A program made the position numbers and the translations under genes. 41,586 nt of DNA from the IMG/VR virus record IMGVR_UViG_3300050821_007357, positions 1-41,586 of that record. One strand, 5' to 3'. The DNA is from a virus. Position 1 is the stretch's first letter; each line of letters begins with the position of its first letter. The notes beneath the pieces were generated by a model that made no database searches, had not been told where the DNA came from, and saw nothing but the letters and a program-made list of their open reading frames with translations. Shown here piece by piece: positions 1-5,894 of the stretch.

Positions 1-18
1 GTCGAACAGCGCGCCGGT
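1..18. repeat. Terminal direct repeat, left copy (circular closure)
   Basis: The first 18 bases are identical to the last 18 (41569-41586). Merging them restores an intact leftward gene across the join, so this looks like the overlap left when a circular or circularly permuted genome was linearised rather than a biological terminal repeat. Confidence 0.9.
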
Positions 19-240
19 GAACTCCACCGAGAAGTCGCTGTTGTCGCACTTCAGCCCGCGCGCCAGGAGCGCGTCGCAGGCGGCGCCGTACACGTGGTCG
101 ACGATCTCCACGACCTTTTCCTCCGGGGTGTCGTCGGGCGGCGAGGTGTTGAAAGGCGAGCGCGCGGCGAGGGCGCGCTTCTCGACTGCGCCGTACTGAT
201 CGAAGAAGGCGCGCGGGTTGATGGATGATCTGACGGTCAT
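1..240 (-). CDS. Hypothetical protein, N-terminal 80 codons of a 97-aa protein spanning the genome join
   Basis: Leftward frame starting ATG at 240-238 (MTVRSSINPRAFFDQYGAVE...). It is open to base 1 and continues at 41568 through 17 more codons to a stop at 41515-41517 (...FICNSNPEIADRLRRAD). The start is chosen because it directly follows the repeated leader with GGGAAAGGACCCCC, which supplies the Shine-Dalgarno. It is the last gene of the leftward operon that begins near 3042. No family is recognised. The protein is small, acidic in the middle (a PPDDTPEEK stretch) and has two cysteines in the region YGAACDALLARGLKCD, with no membrane segment or signal peptide. The protein is real because the frame matches exactly over the join and shows strong third-position GC. 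Its function is unknown. Confidence 0.8.
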   Translation of the reverse strand, partial: MTVRSSINPRAFFDQYGAVEKRALAARSPFNTSPPDDTPEEKVVEIVDHVYGAACDALLARGLKCDNSDFSVEFTGALFD

Positions 241-316
241 GGGGGTCCTTTCCCGGTTGTGAGCACTGGCGCTCAGTTGAGAGGCGGCGCTGGGCCGCCC
301 CTCCGCTGAACGTCAG
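241..316 (-). repeat. Intergenic cassette copy A (hairpin, dyad, SD leader)
   Basis: 76-bp unit that on the minus strand runs from the stop codon of the upstream gene (TGA at 313-315), through a GC hairpin (GGCGGC/GCCGCC stem near 281-303, with one mismatch), a dyad TGAGC-6 nt-GCTCA (260-275) and the Shine-Dalgarno block GGGAAAGGACCCCC, to the ATG of the next gene. It differs from copy B (625-700) at only two positions. No U-tract follows the hairpin. Confidence 0.85.
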
Positions 317-624
317 TCGGCGAGCTTGAACTCGGCGCCGAAGACGTGGCCGTTGGGATTACCGTTGTTCTGCTTCACGTGCCACGCCGGCGGATCGAGC
401 AGGCGGCAACGGACGCCGAGCCAGCCCTCTTGCGTGAAGTAGCCGGTGACGACGGCGGGGCCGCAGCCGTTCATGGTGACGACGATCGCCGCGCCCACGG
501 CGGGCGGATCGAACGGCGCCGACCAGCGCGGCAACTCGCTCGGCTGGACCTTGCCGTCGACCCAGACGGCGCGAGTCCAGGCGGGCAGGGTGGCGTGATC
601 GGCGTAGGGGATGATCGTGGTCAT
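313..624 (-). CDS. Hypothetical phage protein (103 aa)
   Basis: ATG at 624-622, reached from the copy B leader that carries its Shine-Dalgarno, so the start is secure. The protein (MTTIIPYADHATLPAWTRAVW...) looks like a single compact beta-rich domain: hydrophobic stretches such as GAAIVVTMNGCGPAVVTGYF alternate with Trp, Pro and Gly turns, suggesting a small barrel or SH3-like fold. There is no membrane helix, signal peptide or catalytic motif I recognise. It sits in the leftward accessory operon between two copies of the same cassette, so it is a self-contained expression module. The family is unknown and no function can be assigned. Confidence 0.75.
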   Translation of the reverse strand: MTTIIPYADHATLPAWTRAVWVDGKVQPSELPRWSAPFDPPAVGAAIVVTMNGCGPAVVTGYFTQEGWLGVRCRLLDPPAWHVKQNNGNPNGHVFGAEFKLAD

Positions 625-700
625 GGGGGTCCTTTCCCGGTTGTGAGCACTGGCGCTCAGTTGAGGGGCGGCGCTCGGCCGCCCCTCCGCTGAACGTCAG
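625..700 (-). repeat. Intergenic cassette copy B (hairpin, dyad, SD leader)
   Basis: Nearly identical to copy A. Here the hairpin is perfect: GAGGGGCGGC (663-672), a 5-nt loop, GCCGCCCCTC (678-687). The dyad TGAGCACTGGCGCTCA lies at 644-659 and the Shine-Dalgarno block abuts the ATG at 622-624. The unit includes the stop codon of the 697-1290 gene. Confidence 0.85.
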
Positions 701-1290
701 CCGAACACGACGTCGAGCAGGGCGCCGGCGCGGCTCGGGGCGATGGCTACGCGGTCGATCCACACCTGGCCGTCAGAGCGCATCCGGCCGGTGAACGAGC
801 CGCCGTCCTTCGAGCCGTAGATCGTGGCGACGTCGGCCTTCACGTCGATGCGCAGGAACGGCCAGCGCGCTTGCAGCTTGGCGACGCAGCCGGCCAGCTT
901 GGCGTCGTCGGCGTCCTGGGCGGCCAGCTTCTCGGTGATGACGGCCATCGCGTCGCGCGCCGGGGCAATGACGCGGCGGGCGATTTCGGCGGCGATCTTG
1001 TCGAGCGGCCGGCTGGCGTCGAAGGTGATCGACGGCCAGCGGACGAAGCTCGCGCCGTAGTGCAAGCGGCTCTGGCGAGGATCATAGGCGTGAACCTCGA
1101 CGCGGCCCTTGCGGGCGCCGGACTCGGGCCGGAGCCAGAAGTGCACGCCGTCGAGATCGAACGATCCGCGCCAGTCGACGCCTTCGTCCTTGCCGGGCGT
1201 GGCGCCCAAGAGGGGCGCGAGGTCGCGGGTGATGGCGGTGATGTCGAGCCGGCGCTCGCCCCAACGGTCGGCGGTCATGTAATCGGTCAT
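697..1290 (-). CDS. Hypothetical protein (197 aa)
   Basis: ATG at 1290-1288 with GAGGAAC just upstream. The sequence TGAGGAACACCGC shows the stop of the preceding gene (1301-1303) running straight into this ribosome site, so the two are probably translationally coupled. The protein (MTDYMTADRWGERRLDITAI...) has an N-terminal part rich in aromatic and charged residues with a likely beta-sheet (GSFDLDGVHFWLRPESG), a central helical segment (PLDKIAAEIARRVIAPARDA and onward) and a C-terminal beta part ending LLDVVFG. I do not recognise the family. Position in the leftward early operon suggests an accessory or host-takeover role, which is inference only. Confidence 0.75.
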   Translation of the reverse strand: MTDYMTADRWGERRLDITAITRDLAPLLGATPGKDEGVDWRGSFDLDGVHFWLRPESGARKGRVEVHAYDPRQSRLHYGASFVRWPSITFDASRPLDKIAAEIARRVIAPARDAMAVITEKLAAQDADDAKLAGCVAKLQARWPFLRIDVKADVATIYGSKDGGSFTGRMRSDGQVWIDRVAIAPSRAGALLDVVFG

Positions 1291-1300
1291 GCGGTGTTCC

Positions 1301-1513
1301 TCAGAAGCTCAGTATGCGGTTGATCTTGTGGCGGTTGTAGGCGCGGTTGCGGGCGATATCGGATCGGGTCTGTTCACCCGTCCCGCCGCACGAATGACAG
1401 CGGCCGGAAAAGGCCGTTCGTCCGTTCACGGATGCGCCCCATCGGTACTCGCCCGAACCCTTGCACTTGCTGCATTGGCCCGGCTTCGCGTTGGGTTGGC
1501 TCAGGTCGTACAT
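1301..1513 (-). CDS. Small DnaJ-type zinc-finger protein (70 aa)
   Basis: ATG at 1513-1511 preceded by GAGGGGACC, a good Shine-Dalgarno. The frame is open much further upstream, but that extension is Arg/Pro-rich and overlaps other genes, so this start is preferred. Two CxxCxGxG motifs are visible, CSKCKGSG at residues 14-21 and CHSCGGTG at about 39-46. These are the zinc-binding repeats of the DnaJ central domain, here without a J domain. One pair of motifs can bind one zinc ion. Such stand-alone modules occur in many phages, where they are thought to bind protein or nucleic acid. The basic C-terminus (RSDIARNRAYNRHKINRI) fits nucleic-acid contact. It is the first gene after the promoter at 1631-1659. 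Confidence 0.75.
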   Translation of the reverse strand: MYDLSQPNAKPGQCSKCKGSGEYRWGASVNGRTAFSGRCHSCGGTGEQTRSDIARNRAYNRHKINRILSF

Positions 1514-1630
1514 GGTCCCCTCGGGAGAGGGTTGGCGGGGGAAGTAGTGACGCCCCCGCGTCCGCCGCCCTTGCGCCGGATTGTCTGGATCGGCCGGAGC
1601 CGCCCAGGTCCGCAACGGCCTGCAACTGGA

Positions 1631-1659
1631 TGTGTAAAGCGACAGATAGTGTCGGTCAA
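1631..1659 (-). promoter_or_regulatory. Predicted promoter for the 1513-leftward genes
   Basis: Minus-strand TTGACC (1659-1654), a 17-nt spacer and TACACA (1636-1631), about 118 bp upstream of the ATG at 1513. The box CTGTCGCAC (1668-1660) abuts the -35, and a second CTGTCGC (1645-1639) lies in the spacer, forming CGACA-5 nt-TGTCG. The same box occurs at two other leftward promoters. Confidence 0.5.
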
Positions 1660-1674
1660 GTGCGACAGTACGAC

Positions 1675-1932
1675 TCAGCCGAACAGGTCGAGCTGGTCGC
1701 GGCTCACGGTGTCGAACAGGCCGCCCTCGCGCATGGGCGCCGCGCCGCGCCGGGCGTCGAGCTGGGCGCGGCGGGCGGCGATCTGGCGAGCGGCCAGGCC
1801 GACCGCCTCCACGCCGGGGATGAGCCCCTGGTCGACGGTGACGCCGGCCAGGGTCTCGCGCTCGGTGGCGGGCGGGGCGACGCCGAGCGGCGTCATCCCG
1901 GCCAGCGGCGGGATTTGCGGGGTGGGCGGCAT
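1675..1932 (-). CDS. Hypothetical protein (85 aa)
   Basis: ATG at 1932-1930 in a TAATG junction, sharing one base with the stop of the upstream gene (1934-1932), which indicates translational coupling. The protein (MPPTPQIPPLAGMTPLGVAP...) has a proline-rich N-terminus and a short helical middle (GLAARQIAARRAQLDARRG). It ends in DQLDLFG, which resembles the QLxLF beta-clamp-binding motif. Many phage accessory proteins carry such C-terminal clamp-binding tails, so recruitment to the host sliding clamp is possible. That reading comes from the motif alone, and no enzymatic domain is visible. Confidence 0.7.
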   Translation of the reverse strand: MPPTPQIPPLAGMTPLGVAPPATERETLAGVTVDQGLIPGVEAVGLAARQIAARRAQLDARRGAAPMREGGLFDTVSRDQLDLFG

Positions 1933-2255
1933 TAGTCAGCCTCGCAAAGCCGGTCCATCGCCTGAGCGGCGCCATCGGTCGCGGCGGCCCACGAGTAATC
2001 GCTGATGACGTCTTCGCCGTTGCCGTAGATCAGGACCACGGAGCCGAGGCGCACGCCGTCGGCGCGGTGGATGTTCAGGTTGTCGGCGTCAGTCGTCGCC
2101 ATCGCGTCGAAGATCGCCGCTTCGTCGCGGCTCTTGCGCAGGGTGACGAGTTCGCCATCGGACACGCTGACGAAGTAGCCAGCGGCCAGGGCGCGGCGGA
2201 CGACGGCGGCACAGATGCGGCGCTCGCTGGCGTCGCGGATTGCGGTGATGGTCAT
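1932..2255 (-). CDS. Hypothetical protein (107 aa)
   Basis: The start is placed at ATG 2255-2253 (MTITAIRDASERRICAAVVR...) because it directly follows the copy C leader with GGGAAAGGACCCCC. The frame extends upstream to 2342, but that part would translate the cassette itself. The protein begins with a helix (ASERRICAAVVRRALAAGYF) followed by alternating strands (VSVSDGELVTL; GSVVLIYGNG) and ends in a helix (AAQAMDRLCEAD). It is likely a small alpha/beta domain, with no recognised motif. It lies downstream of the RadC-like gene in the same operon. Function unknown. Confidence 0.75.
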   Translation of the reverse strand: MTITAIRDASERRICAAVVRRALAAGYFVSVSDGELVTLRKSRDEAAIFDAMATTDADNLNIHRADGVRLGSVVLIYGNGEDVISDYSWAAATDGAAQAMDRLCEAD

Positions 2256-2338
2256 GGGGGTCCTTTCCCGGTTGTGAGCAGTGGCGCTCAATCGCCCGCC
2301 AGACGCGCCTTGGGAGCGCGCTGGCGGGCGGATCAGCG
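2256..2338 (-). repeat. Intergenic cassette copy C (divergent hairpin)
   Basis: The 35 bases next to the ATG (2256-2290) match copies A and B except for one base in the dyad loop (TGAGCAGTGGCGCTCA, 2275-2290) and one flanking base. The rest is replaced by a different hairpin (arms CGCCCGCCAG and CTGGCGGGCG). The order is the same: stop, hairpin, dyad, Shine-Dalgarno, start. Confidence 0.8.
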
Positions 2339-2851
2339 TCACATGAGCCCGAGCGCCTTGAAGCTGGCGACGCCTTCGGAGCCGACGACGAGGTGATCGT
2401 GGACGCCGATCCCGAGCGCCCGGCCGGCGGTGATGACCTTTTTGGTCATGTCGATATCGGCGCCGCTCGGGTTCGGATTCCCGGACGGGTGGTTGTGCAC
2501 AAGGATCACGTTCGCGGCGTCCAGCTCCAGGGCGCGGCGCATGACTTCGCGGGGGTAAACCGGCGCGTGGGCGATGCTGCCTTCGTTCATCACTTCGTCA
2601 GCGATCAGGTGGTTGCCGTGATCGAGGAACAGCACCCGGAAGCGCTCGCGCCCCAACCCCGCCATATCGACCTTCACGTAGGCGAGCAGGGCCGACCACG
2701 ACGAGATCGTGATGAGGCGGCGGCGGACGTGGGCGTTCCAAGCGCGCTCGGCGTACTGGAACAGGAAGTCGCGCTGCGTCTCGCTCAGCTCGGCGGGATT
2801 CGACGGGAACGAGACCGGGGCGAACAGGTCGCCTTCGAGGGCGCGGCTCAC
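2339..2851 (-). CDS. RadC-like JAB/MPN-domain protein (170 aa)
   Basis: The start is set at GTG 2851-2849, which overlaps the stop of the previous gene as GTGA. The longer ATG frame to 2905 overlaps that gene out of frame and is Arg-rich. The RadC core is clear: FLDHGNHLIADEVMNEGSI, then YPREVMRRALELDAANVILV, then the metal-binding signature HNHPSGNPNPSGADIDMTK, and DHLVVG near the end. The JAB/MPN fold binds zinc through the HNHPSG histidines and the following D. The N-terminal helix-hairpin-helix region of bacterial RadC is absent, so only the JAB domain plus a short helical leader remains. Phage and plasmid copies are common. The true activity of the family is unsettled (an old DNA-repair claim was withdrawn), so the role here is open. 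Confidence 0.85.
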   Translation of the reverse strand: MSRALEGDLFAPVSFPSNPAELSETQRDFLFQYAERAWNAHVRRRLITISSWSALLAYVKVDMAGLGRERFRVLFLDHGNHLIADEVMNEGSIAHAPVYPREVMRRALELDAANVILVHNHPSGNPNPSGADIDMTKKVITAGRALGIGVHDHLVVGSEGVASFKALGLM

Positions 2852-3042
2852 GCCGCGACCTCGACGGAGCCGTCCGCGAACAGGGTGGCGAGCGGCGTGT
2901 GGCAATCGTCGGCGCCGTAGTAGCGAACCGCGTCGTCGTCAGCCTCGGCGTAGGCGATGAGCGCCAGGAGCGAGGCGCTGGCGAAGGCGGCCAGGTGGAT
3001 CAGGACGCCGGAGAGATCGGCGGGGTTGTTGAAGTAGGTCAT
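2848..3042 (-). CDS. Small hypothetical protein with hydrophobic segment (64 aa)
   Basis: ATG at 3042-3040 (MTYFNNPADLSGVLIHLAAF...). The upstream sequence GGGAACAGACCC looks like a worn copy of the repeated Shine-Dalgarno block GGGAAAGGACCCCC. The frame is open to 3159, but the extension is unlikely. Residues about 12-30 (LIHLAAFASASLLALIAYA) form a hydrophobic helix that could be a membrane segment, followed by an acidic patch (EADDDAVRYYGADD). First gene of the leftward operon driven from 3093-3121. It overlaps the RadC-like gene by four bases (GTGA). No family recognised. Confidence 0.65.
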   Translation of the reverse strand: MTYFNNPADLSGVLIHLAAFASASLLALIAYAEADDDAVRYYGADDCHTPLATLFADGSVEVAA

Positions 3043-3092
3043 GGGTCTGTTCCCGTTGGGTTGCCGTGACGCCCTGTGCGTCAACGAATGTC

Positions 3093-3121
3093 TGTCTAGG
3101 CGGTCATTTGATGGCTGTCTA
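3093..3121 (-). promoter_or_regulatory. Predicted promoter of the main leftward operon
   Basis: Minus-strand TAGACA (3121-3116), a 17-nt spacer and TAGACA (3098-3093), 50 bp upstream of the ATG at 3042. Two tandem CTGTCGCAC boxes (3130-3122 and 3139-3131) directly abut the -35, as at the promoter near 1650. Confidence 0.5.
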
Positions 3122-3139
3122 GTGCGACAGGTGCGACAG
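3122..3139 (-). promoter_or_regulatory. Tandem CTGTCGCAC boxes (putative regulator sites)
   Basis: Two perfect head-to-tail 9-mers. A third perfect copy lies at 1660-1668 in the same position relative to a -35 element. Shorter CTGTCGC forms lie at 1639-1645 and 41456-41462. The regulator is unknown; the HTH proteins at 41141-41419 and 11793-12128 are candidates. Confidence 0.45.
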
Positions 3140-3328
3140 GCTGACTCACCCCCACCCATCCGACAGCCCGCACCCCGATGGATGATGGGTGATCGCCTTC
3201 ACGCCCGCACAGGCTGGCAACCGCGAGCGGCTGCACGCGGTTGCCGAGCGGTTGCCGTTCACCGGCCGGTTAGGGGCGTGATTTCAATGACTTAGCAGAT
3301 CGGCAACCGCGCAACCCGGCAACCGGGT

Positions 3329-3364
3329 CGCGCGCGCATACGGGATCGCGTGCGCGTGCACACA
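3329..3364. other. Alternating purine-pyrimidine tracts (Z-DNA-prone)
   Basis: Two strictly alternating runs, 14 bases at 3329-3342 and 18 bases at 3347-3364 (CGCGTGCGCGTGCACACA), sit between repeat clusters. The second is followed by CA-rich sequence to 3374. Such tracts favour left-handed DNA under negative supercoiling. Confidence 0.5.
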
Positions 3365-3432
3365 GACACACATACGCGAGCGGGTCCGGTTGCTGCGGTT
3401 GCCGGTTGCCGCGCCTCTCTGTCATCTAGAAG

Positions 3433-3450
3433 TGATTGATAGATCAATCA
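3433..3450. other. AT-rich perfect palindrome
   Basis: TGATTGAT-AG-ATCAATCA, 8-bp arms with a 2-base centre. It lies in the only AT-rich patch of the 3043-3556 control region, between two iteron clusters. It could be an operator or the melting element of an origin. Confidence 0.55.
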
Positions 3451-3556
3451 GTTAGGTGAGAGAGAGTCGCGCGAGGCGGCAACCGCTCGGCAACCGCTGC
3501 AACCGCCGATCCGGGCGGGCTGGCCGACACGTCCGCCCTGTGGGTATTTTGGCGGG

Positions 3557-4093
3557 GTGATACTCGATCCCGAGCTGCCGAGCGCCGAGACGCTGGATAA
3601 CCGGGCACTTCCACAGCGTCGGGCGGCTCCCGCGCGCGGGGGCCGGCCGGCCGGCGCGCTCAACAGGCGATCGCTCGACCTGGCGCGATGGGTCGCGCAC
3701 ACGTTCGGCGGCATGACGCCCGGACAGCAGGCGGCGCAGGTGGCGCTGGTCTCGCCCGAGGACGTCGACGCGGCGCGCGAGGACGCCCGCGCGCTCGGGA
3801 TGGTCGACCTGGGCCTTGAGCCGGTGACGCTGGCGCTGGCGGTCAAGGCGCGGCGCCTGGCGGCGGCGCTGCACTGCGATGCGGTCGACGCCTGGGCGAT
3901 CATGCAGAAGGAACGCGACTCGCTGATGAAGTACGTTCACCAGGTCCAGCCGCCGGCGAAGGAGCCGAGCGGTGTGCCGCCCGCGACGGTCTACATGATC
4001 CCGGAAGGCGAGGTGCACGAGCTGCCGGGCGAGCCGGGCGACGAAAGCCAAGACCCTGATTTCCCTGAGCTTTTTCCGATGGACGGCGCGTAG
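3557..4093 (+). CDS. Putative terminase small subunit or DNA-packaging accessory protein (178 aa)
   Basis: First gene of the late operon, starting at GTG 3557 (MILDPELPSAETLDNRALPQ...) after GGCGGG. The protein has a basic N-terminal stretch (LPQRRAAPARGGRPAGALNR), a helical core (SLDLARWVAHTFGGMTPGQQAAQVALVS; LGLEPVTLALAVKARRLAAA; DAVDAWAIMQKERDSLMKYV) and an acidic tail ending FPELFPMDGA. Small terminases of podoviruses are encoded just upstream of the large subunit and combine a DNA-binding N-terminus, an oligomerising helical core and a tail contacting the large subunit. Length, architecture and position all fit, but I see no diagnostic motif. The repeat cluster directly upstream would be a natural binding site. 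It could instead be an unrelated regulator. Confidence 0.55.
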   Translation: MILDPELPSAETLDNRALPQRRAAPARGGRPAGALNRRSLDLARWVAHTFGGMTPGQQAAQVALVSPEDVDAAREDARALGMVDLGLEPVTLALAVKARRLAAALHCDAVDAWAIMQKERDSLMKYVHQVQPPAKEPSGVPPATVYMIPEGEVHELPGEPGDESQDPDFPELFPMDGA

Positions 4094-4364
4094 CTCCCAA
4101 GCGCTCAGTCCCAAGACCGCGGCAACGCGCTGAAATCGCTGACGTTTTCGCGCTGGAGCCGCTGATCCAGAATTAGCGGCGGCTCGCGCGCTCGCTCAGA
4201 CCCGCGCTCAGAGCGAGCGGGGGCGCGCGGGTGACGCCCGCCCACCCCCTCCCGGACGCGCGCGCCCCTGGACTGTGGCCCTGGCTCCGTCGGCGCATGA
4301 GATTTTGAGTTTCATCCGACTGCGTGCTTGGCGGCCGATGATGACCCGAACCGAAGGGTGAGGG
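4094..4364. other. Intergenic region upstream of large terminase, with 9-bp hairpin
   Basis: 271 bp without a credible gene. It contains a perfect inverted repeat CGCTCGCTC (4189-4197) / GAGCGAGCG (4211-4219) with a 13-nt loop, a CCCAAG pair at about 4098-4115 and one degenerate GGCAAC repeat near 4122. The Shine-Dalgarno GGTGAGG precedes the ATG at 4365. A packaging (cos/pac) or attenuation role is possible. No clear promoter is seen. Confidence 0.4.
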
Positions 4365-5891
4365 ATGCTGCAGGAGCCGCCTTCCGAGGTCGACGTGAGG
4401 AGCTGGACGTTCGCGGGTCCGGTGGAGCGGGCTTACGAGCTGTCGCGGGCGCCGGTCAACATGATCGTGGGGCCGACCGGGGGCGGGAAGACGACGGGAT
4501 CGGGCCGGCGATGCCTGCGGGTGGCGCGCTGGCAGGACCCGAGCCCTCGGGATGGGGTGAGGCGCGCCCGGATCGTGGTGATCTGCCCGACCTACCGGCG
4601 GGCGTGGGACACCGTGATGCCGAGCTATTTCAAGGTGTTCAGCCGCTCGATCGGCGAGTTTCGGGGGAGCCGCGGCGACCCCGCCGACCACATTTTCGAC
4701 GCCGTGCTGAACATCGACGGCACGGCCAGCCGGATTCACGTCGAGGTGCTGTTCCGCGCGGTCAACGACCTGGATATCGAGGACTTCTTTCGCGGATTCG
4801 AGTTCACGGCGGCCTGGCTCCCCGAGGCCGACACCAACGCCGACCTGGACGCGATCCTGTCGTTCGGCGCCAACCGCGCCGGGCGCTACCCCGAGCCCGA
4901 AGACCGGCCCGACCATTCCGAGATCGCGCCGTTTCGCGGGATTTGGGGCGACGCCAACGCCCCGCTGATCGGCACGCCGTTCCACCGGCGGTTCTACATG
5001 AAGACCATGCCGACCGGCCGGCCGGCGCCGACGACCGATCGGCTGTGGATTCAGCCCGGCGGGCGCTCGCCCAACGCCGAGAACATGGCGAACCTGCGCA
5101 AACTGGACCCGAACTACTACGGGTCGATGGCGGCGCAGCTCGACAGCTACGACGAGCGCCGGCTGATCGACAATCGGCCCGGCTACGGGCGCCACGGCCA
5201 GCCGGTGCACCCCAACTTCGACGACCAGCTCCACGTGGCGACGCAGGAGATCGCGGTCGACCAGTATTCGGATCTCATTTTCAGCGTCGACTGCGGCTCG
5301 GGCTCGATGATCCCGGGCGCAACGGCCGAGCAGCGCGGCTACAGCGGCCAGTGGAAGTTCCTCGACGAGGTGTTCCTGCGCGAGGGGCAGATGAGCACTC
5401 AGGAGCTGGGCGGGCGTCTGCGCCAGTTCGCCGAGTCGCCGCGCTTCGCCAAGGCCCGGGGCGCGGTGATCTGCGTCGACCCGGCGGCGACGTCGCGCAA
5501 CCCGCAAACCGAGTTCACCGACGCCCAGGCGCTGCAGACCTACGCCGGGATCGAGGTGCTGCCGGCGCCGACCAACGTGCCGAAGTACCGCCGCCAGTCG
5601 CTCGATCGCCTGTTCCTGGCCCGGGTGCCCGGAAACCCGCGCGAGCCGATGATCCTGATCGACCCGGCGTGCCAGGGGCTGATCGAGGGCCTGGCCGGCG
5701 CCTGGCACTACCCGCGCCGGGCCGGGCTGGTGTCGCCGACGCCCGACAAGGGCCGCTGGAGCCACGTCTGCGAGGCCGCCGAGTACGGGCCGCTGACGAT
5801 CGACGGAATCGACGCCCACGAAGGCCGGCTGATCCGACCGGCGTTCGAGGGGGGCGATGATGAGGTCCGCTCGATCCTGCCTGGAGCCTGA
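4365..5891 (+). CDS. terL: Terminase large subunit (508 aa)
   Basis: Packaging motor: ATPase plus headful or end-generating nuclease that acts at the portal. The Walker A motif GPTGGGKT is at residues 36-43. A Walker-B-like LPEAD lies at about 151-155 after a hydrophobic strand (GFEFTAAW). Nuclease-domain acidic residues are visible in DLIFSVDCGSG (about 303) and VICVDPAATS (about 368). A conserved HVCEAAEYG box lies at about 467-475. ATG 4365 has a good Shine-Dalgarno (GGTGAGGG). A rival 510-aa frame starting at 4328 lacks these motifs and is an Arg/Pro-rich shadow. Length is normal for podoviral TerL. It precedes two tiny genes and the portal, as in many non-T7 podoviruses. Confidence 0.93.
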   Translation: MLQEPPSEVDVRSWTFAGPVERAYELSRAPVNMIVGPTGGGKTTGSGRRCLRVARWQDPSPRDGVRRARIVVICPTYRRAWDTVMPSYFKVFSRSIGEFRGSRGDPADHIFDAVLNIDGTASRIHVEVLFRAVNDLDIEDFFRGFEFTAAWLPEADTNADLDAILSFGANRAGRYPEPEDRPDHSEIAPFRGIWGDANAPLIGTPFHRRFYMKTMPTGRPAPTTDRLWIQPGGRSPNAENMANLRKLDPNYYGSMAAQLDSYDERRLIDNRPGYGRHGQPVHPNFDDQLHVATQEIAVDQYSDLIFSVDCGSGSMIPGATAEQRGYSGQWKFLDEVFLREGQMSTQELGGRLRQFAESPRFAKARGAVICVDPAATSRNPQTEFTDAQALQTYAGIEVLPAPTNVPKYRRQSLDRLFLARVPGNPREPMILIDPACQGLIEGLAGAWHYPRRAGLVSPTPDKGRWSHVCEAAEYGPLTIDGIDAHEGRLIRPAFEGGDDEVRSILPGA

Positions 5892-5894
5892 CCG

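Larger units (their letters stand above)
3216..3506. repeat. Iteron-like cluster of GGCAACCGC repeats
   Basis: Exact or near-exact copies of the 9-mer GGCAACCGC (or its complement GCGGTTGCC) occur at about 3216, 3237, 3248, 3302, 3318, 3395, 3402, 3478, 3489 and 3498, with degenerate copies at 3311 and 3386. They fall in three clusters, with both orientations present. The cluster fills the gap between the divergent leftward and late operons, next to the putative small-terminase gene. It is suited to binding a multimeric protein as a pac/cos recognition site, an origin or a control region. Confidence 0.7.

Noticed and set aside
1-18. Biological terminal repeat (as in T7)
   Set aside because: 18 bp is too short for known direct terminal repeats and cuts a gene that is intact only after merging; assembly overlap is simpler.
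3041-3295. 84-codon rightward frame in the divergent control region
   Set aside because: Covers promoter elements and repeats, has no Shine-Dalgarno and has atypical codon use.
3216-3506. CRISPR array
   Set aside because: The repeats are only 9 bp, irregularly spaced and in both orientations, unlike CRISPR repeats and spacers.
4173-5819. 548-codon leftward open frame opposite terL
   Set aside because: Antisense shadow typical of GC-rich genes: Arg/Ala/Pro-rich, no domain, no ribosome site. The + strand frame has Walker A and nuclease motifs.
4328-5860. 510-codon rightward frame overlapping terL
   Set aside because: Same strand but different frame. Low-complexity Arg/Gly product with no ATPase motif; the 4365 frame is the real terminase.
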